Positions 5,943 through 8,488 of a stretch of 8,488 bases of DNA are shown here, piece by piece. Under the pieces are notes generated by a model. It was not told the DNA's origin, searched no databases, and saw only the letters and a list, made by a program, of their open reading frames with translations. Where the stretch lies: NCBI GenBank assembly GCA_964412395.1, contig CAYPOY010000227.1, positions 1-8,488 on the forward strand, read 5' to 3'. The position numbers and the translations under genes are program-made. Source of the DNA: CAYPOY01 sp964412395. GTDB taxonomy: Bacteria > Chloroflexota > Anaerolineae > B4-G1. How positions within the stretch are numbered: the stretch's first letter is position 1; every line of letters starts with the position of its first letter.

Positions 5943-5971
5943 AGTATAACCGGGACAGGCGCAGGTGTCAA
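5943..5971 (-). promoter_or_regulatory. Sigma-70 type promoter of the glycoside hydrolase gene
   Basis: Minus strand TTGACA (5971-5966), 17-bp spacer, TATACT (5948-5943). The predicted start of transcription is about 5936, directly at the AGGAGGTGA ribosome site, so the leader would be only about 14 nt. The -35 lies 7 bp from the octamer-repeat array at 5979-6045. Confidence 0.75.
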
Positions 5972-5978
5972 TAGGACG

Positions 5979-6045
5979 TTGGTAGCCTGGTAAGTTGATA
6001 CACTGCCGTCCAGTTTACCAATGTACCAGCTTCCCAATTTACCAA
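5979..6045. repeat. Octamer repeat array forming a large inverted repeat between divergent promoters
   Basis: Right arm: four adjacent 8-mers at 6014-6045, TTTACCAA, TGTACCAG, CTTCCCAA, TTTACCAA; the CCAA/CCAG core recurs exactly every 8 bp at 6010, 6018, 6026, 6034 and 6042. Left arm, opposite orientation: TTGGTAGC, CTGGTAAG, TTGATACA at 5979-6002. By hand the left arm matches the reverse complement of 6022-6045 at 18 of 24 positions. The array fills the space between the -35 boxes of the hydrolase and padR promoters. It could be a cooperative regulator site or the remnant of a short palindromic or tandem-repeat element. Confidence 0.7.
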
Positions 6046-6048
6046 CAC

Positions 6049-6076
6049 TTGACTTGTGCAAAGATCAGGCTACAAT
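6049..6076 (+). promoter_or_regulatory. Probable promoter of the padR-MFS-chrB operon
   Basis: TTGACT (6049-6054), 16-bp spacer, TACAAT (6071-6076). The predicted start of transcription is about 6083, giving a leader of about 23 nt. The -35 begins 3 bp after the octamer array, so a protein bound there could reach polymerase at both divergent promoters. Confidence 0.65.
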
Positions 6077-6105
6077 ATCGGCATCCGATAACGAAAAACA
6101 ATATA

Positions 6106-6411
6106 ATGCTGCGTGATCTTCTCTTAGGCTTCATCAAAATCCACATCCTCTACCACGCGGGCCAGCAACCCGTCTACGGGCTGTGGCTGATGGAGGAATT
6201 GGCATGGCACGGCTATACCATCAGCCCCGGCACGCTCTATCCCACATTGCACAGCCTGGAGCGGGCAGGATATCTGACCAGCGAGAAGCGCGTGGTGGAG
6301 GGACGGCAGCGGAGGTACTACACCCTCACGCCGGACGGCGAAGCGGCACTGGCCGAGGCCCGTGACCGGCTGGCGGAACTGGTGGCCGAGGTATTGGAGG
6401 TGCCGGCGTGA
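6106..6411 (+). CDS. PadR-family transcriptional regulator
   Basis: Winged-helix repressor of 101 aa, of the kind that often controls efflux genes next to it. The motif set is complete: LRDLLLGFIKIHILYHAGQQ (helix 1), PVYGLWLMEEL, the recognition segment TISPGTLYPTLHSLERAGYL, then wing residues with RQRRYYTLTPDGEAAL; the last helix (about 82-99) would serve dimer formation. ATG 6106 matches the usual PadR N-terminus; the open frame reaches 5995, but that stretch is the promoter and repeat array. No Shine-Dalgarno precedes ATG 6106, only an A-rich leader, so translation may be weak or leader-dependent. The stop overlaps the GTG of the next gene (GTGA). It probably represses the operon and perhaps the divergent hydrolase; the ligand is unknown. 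Confidence 0.92.
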   Translation: MLRDLLLGFIKIHILYHAGQQPVYGLWLMEELAWHGYTISPGTLYPTLHSLERAGYLTSEKRVVEGRQRRYYTLTPDGEAALAEARDRLAELVAEVLEVPA

Positions 6412-7595
6412 CTCCTTTCCTATGGCTGTGCCTGATGGGCGGGCTGGCCATCTTCTCCTCGACGATAAGCAAGAACCCCGCCCTACCGCTCTTCATCCAC
6501 AGCCTGGGGGTGGACGAGGGGACACTGGGCTTCATCGCCGCTGCCTCGACCGTCGTGGGTATCGTCGCCAGCCTGCCGGCCGGTGTGCTCTCCGATCTCT
6601 GGGGCCGTAGGCGGGTGATCCTGCTCAGCATGGCGGTCTTTGCCACGGCTCCGTTTCTCTACCTGCTGGTGCGCGCCCCCTGGCATTTGGTACTGGTGCG
6701 GATCTACCACGGGCTGGCGACGGCGATGCTGGGGCCGGTGGCGATGGCCACTGTTGCCGACACGTTCCAGGAAGGGCGCGGTGAGCGCATGGGCTGGTAC
6801 TCCAGCGCGACGATGGTCGGGCGTTTTCTGGCCCCCACCGTCGGCGGGCTGCTCATCTTTGGCGAGTTTGGCGAGGACTTCCACTGGGTCTACCTGGGCT
6901 GCGGCGCGGCGGGCCTGCTGGCGCTGCTGACCGCGCTCCGACTACCCCAGTCGGGCCAGGTCACACAATCAAACGTCCCCGGCGCACGTTGGACGACGAT
7001 GCGGCGCGAACTGCATCTCGTTCTCACGAATCGCAGCCTGCTGCTCACCGGTGGTGTAGAGGCGGCGCAGTATTTTGCCTTCGGCGCGGTGGAGACCTTC
7101 CTGCCACTCTATCTCAAGGGGTTGGGCTGGGAACCGCGTGTCATCGGGCCACTCTTCACCGTGCAGGTGCTGGTGACGGCGGCAATCAAGCCACTGATGG
7201 GGCGATTCTCCGACCGCTGGGGCCGGAGGTGGCCCATCGTGGCTGGCCTGCTGGTGGGAGCGGGGGCGGTGGCAGCCATGCCCTGGATACGCGCCTGGTG
7301 GCCAATGGCGACGCTGGCCGCGCTCTTCGGGCTGGGCGTGGCGGCGGTGACCGCCTCGACCTCGGCGTTGGCCTCCGACCTGAGCCGCGCCGCCGCCTAC
7401 GGCGCTTCGTTGGGGGTGCTCTCCAGCGTGATGGACGTGGGCCACTCGACCGGGCCGATGGTGACCGGCCTGTTGGTGGCGGCCTGGGGCTACGGGCCGA
7501 CTTTCGCACTGGTCGCGGTGCTGCTGGCCGTCTGTGCCGCCATTTTCGTCACCCTGGTGCACGATACGGAGAGCAAGACGCAAGAAGCAGGATAG
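6408..7595 (+). CDS. MFS transporter, probable drug or metabolite exporter
   Basis: Inner-membrane proton-coupled carrier of 395 aa with about 12 predicted helices, the usual size. The cytoplasmic loop 2-3 signature is present as GVLSDLWGRRR (59-69) and is repeated in the second half as GRFSDRWGRR (265-274), as expected from the duplicated fold. FLAPTVGGLL (140-149) resembles the motif C region of helix 5 in exporters of the DHA type. The central loop is at about 180-205. GTG 6408 is chosen because GGAGG lies 7 nt upstream and it overlaps the padR stop as GTGA, so the two are coupled. Substrate unknown; association with a ChrB-domain protein hints at a toxic ion or related stress, but MFS substrates cannot be read from sequence. 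Confidence 0.92.
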   Translation: MTPFLWLCLMGGLAIFSSTISKNPALPLFIHSLGVDEGTLGFIAAASTVVGIVASLPAGVLSDLWGRRRVILLSMAVFATAPFLYLLVRAPWHLVLVRIYHGLATAMLGPVAMATVADTFQEGRGERMGWYSSATMVGRFLAPTVGGLLIFGEFGEDFHWVYLGCGAAGLLALLTALRLPQSGQVTQSNVPGARWTTMRRELHLVLTNRSLLLTGGVEAAQYFAFGAVETFLPLYLKGLGWEPRVIGPLFTVQVLVTAAIKPLMGRFSDRWGRRWPIVAGLLVGAGAVAAMPWIRAWWPMATLAALFGLGVAAVTASTSALASDLSRAAAYGASLGVLSSVMDVGHSTGPMVTGLLVAAWGYGPTFALVAVLLAVCAAIFVTLVHDTESKTQEAG

Positions 7596-7639
7596 ACCCC
7601 TTGCCTCCTGCATCCTATATCTTCTAAAAGGAGACTGTG

Positions 7640-8083
7640 ATGAAATGGGTAACTCGTGAAAAGGTAAAAGTGGACCGCGTGGCATGTCCGTGGCTCATCA
7701 AACGGTTCATTGACCCCGAGGCAGAGTTGCTATTCGTGCCACCCGAGGAGGTAGTGGAGGTGGCCGAGCGGGAAGGGGCGATTTCCTACGACGCCCGGGG
7801 TCAGGGGCGATACGACCATCGGGAGGGAAAGTGCACCTTCGAAGTGCTGGTCGAGGAATACGACCTGGACAAGGGCAACCCGGCGCTCCAGTTGCTGGCC
7901 GACATCGTCCACGGGGCCGATACCGCCGACCGGGATCGCACGGACCAGTCAGCGGGCGTGCGGGCCATTGCCGGGGGCTTCCACTACATGGATGCCCCCG
8001 ACGAGGAGCGGCTGGCCCACGGCTTCGCCATCTACGACGCGCTCTATGCCTGGTGTCAACACCAACTTAAAACCGAGGTGTGA
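7640..8083 (+). CDS. Stand-alone ChrB C-terminal domain protein (chromate-resistance family)
   Basis: 147 aa. It matches the C-terminal domain of ChrB, the chromate-sensing or protective partner found in chromate-resistance operons: VDRVACPWLIKRFIDPEAEL (11-30) then LFVP, YDHREGKCTFEVLVEEY (58-74), PALQLLADIVHGAD (81-94), and the end block IYDALYAWCQ. Cys16, His60, Cys65, His91 and Asp94 are candidate metal or redox ligands in typical conserved positions. The N-terminal DNA-binding half of full ChrB is absent, and regulation may be left to the PadR protein. AAGGAG (7628-7633) lies 6 nt before ATG 7640 and only 3 nt before an in-frame GTG at 7637, so the ATG is preferred. It follows the MFS gene by 44 nt; no ChrA transporter is visible in the window. 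Confidence 0.88.
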   Translation: MKWVTREKVKVDRVACPWLIKRFIDPEAELLFVPPEEVVEVAEREGAISYDARGQGRYDHREGKCTFEVLVEEYDLDKGNPALQLLADIVHGADTADRDRTDQSAGVRAIAGGFHYMDAPDEERLAHGFAIYDALYAWCQHQLKTEV

Positions 8084-8122
8084 AGCGTGAAAACGCGAAG
8101 TGGAATGGAGGTACAATGACAG

Positions 8123-8488
8123 ATGGATGATAAAGTAGATAATTCGCAAAAGACTGGGCTGCGCACGCTGCCGCGCAACGTCTGGGCAGTCAGCCTGACC
8201 AGTTTCTTTATGGACATCTCCAGCGAGATGGTCATCAACATCCTGCCGCTATTCCTTTCCAACGTGCTGGGGGTGAAGACCGACATCATCGGTCTGATCG
8301 AAGGGGTGGCCGAGGCGACCGCCAGTTTGCTCAAGGTCTTCTCCGGCTGGCTCTCGGACCGGTTACGGGCCCGCAAGTGGTTGGCGGTGGCAGGGTACGG
8401 CCTATCGTCCTTGGCCAAGCCTTTCTTCTATTTCGCCAACTCCTGGGGCGCGGTGGCCGGCGTGCGCTGGGCCGACCGGGTGGGCAAG
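8123..8488 (+). CDS. Second MFS transporter, N-terminal 122 codons (runs off window)
   Basis: The frame is open from ATG 8123 to the window end. It reads MDDKVDNSQKTGLRTLPRNV then WAVSLTSFFMDISSEMVINI, LPLFLSNVLG, GLIEGVAEATASLLKVFSGW, LSDRLRARK. The sequence order (RNVWAVSLTSF, MDISSEM, IEGVAEATASLLKVFSGWLSD) is typical of a bacterial MFS subfamily, and GWLSDRLRARK (75-85) is its loop 2-3 motif with the second Gly lost. About three helices are present. The gene lies 39 nt after the ChrB-domain gene on the same strand. The GGAGG at 8107-8111 is 11 nt from this ATG and only 4 nt from ATG 8116, which opens a four-codon frame ending across this start. It is distinct from the first MFS gene, so two carriers share the operon. 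Confidence 0.88.
   Translation, partial: MDDKVDNSQKTGLRTLPRNVWAVSLTSFFMDISSEMVINILPLFLSNVLGVKTDIIGLIEGVAEATASLLKVFSGWLSDRLRARKWLAVAGYGLSSLAKPFFYFANSWGAVAGVRWADRVGK

Noticed and set aside
7588..7611. Weak hairpin (GCAGGA / TCCTGC) between the first MFS gene and the ChrB-domain gene as a terminator
   Set aside because: Only 6 bp with a 12-nt loop and no T-run directly after it; a strong ribosome site and same-strand genes follow, so the operon most likely continues.
1..8488. tRNA, rRNA, CRISPR, transposase or integrase sequences
   Set aside because: None seen: no regularly spaced repeats of CRISPR size, no cloverleaf that I could identify by eye, and no mobile-element protein motifs.

Overview
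The window looks like chromosomal DNA of a GC-rich bacterium, most probably a member of the Chloroflexota (Anaerolineae/Caldilineae-like). This placement is inferred, not proven. It rests on secreted proteins with long Pro/Thr linkers, a glycoside hydrolase ending in a YLPLVLR-type tail, an XRE regulator of a style I associate with that phylum, and frequent GTG starts. I see no phage, transposase, CRISPR, rRNA or tRNA signal.

Left part (1-1793, minus strand): a three-gene run reads right to left. It starts with a membrane-anchored extracellular protein (Ig-like domain, Pro/Thr linker, C-terminal membrane helix), then peptidyl-tRNA hydrolase (pth), then the first 128 codons of the transcription-repair coupling factor (mfd), which leaves the window at base 1. 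pth and mfd overlap by a GTGA stop/start. A G/C homopolymer hairpin lies inside the mfd frame at the window edge.

Middle-left (1794-3140, plus strand): a non-coding gap carries a strong extended -10 promoter for an ECF sigma factor gene. An overlapping gene for a small single-pass membrane protein follows, very likely its membrane-tethered anti-sigma factor. A perfect 12-bp hairpin ends the operon and separates it from convergent genes.

Middle (3136-5922, minus strand): transcription order is a large secreted GH-A-clan glycoside hydrolase (GH39-like), an 86-aa XRE helix-turn-helix regulator and a 58-aa coiled-coil protein of unknown function. Each has its own near-consensus sigma-70 promoter with a 17-bp spacer. 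The promoter of the 58-aa gene is exactly consensus (TTGACA-17-TATAAT). It carries a 14-bp palindrome ACACG-N4-CGTGT in its spacer, a second copy beside the ribosome binding site, and a small terminator-like hairpin in the leader between them. This is the most regulated-looking spot in the window.

Right part (6049-8488, plus strand): a PadR regulator, an MFS exporter translationally coupled to it, a stand-alone ChrB C-terminal domain protein (chromate-resistance family) and a second, truncated MFS gene form an apparent operon. It may be a metal or oxyanion response/efflux cassette without a visible ChrA. The 77 bp between the two divergent -35 boxes (hydrolase and padR) are filled by an unusual array of 8-bp repeats arranged as a large inverted repeat.
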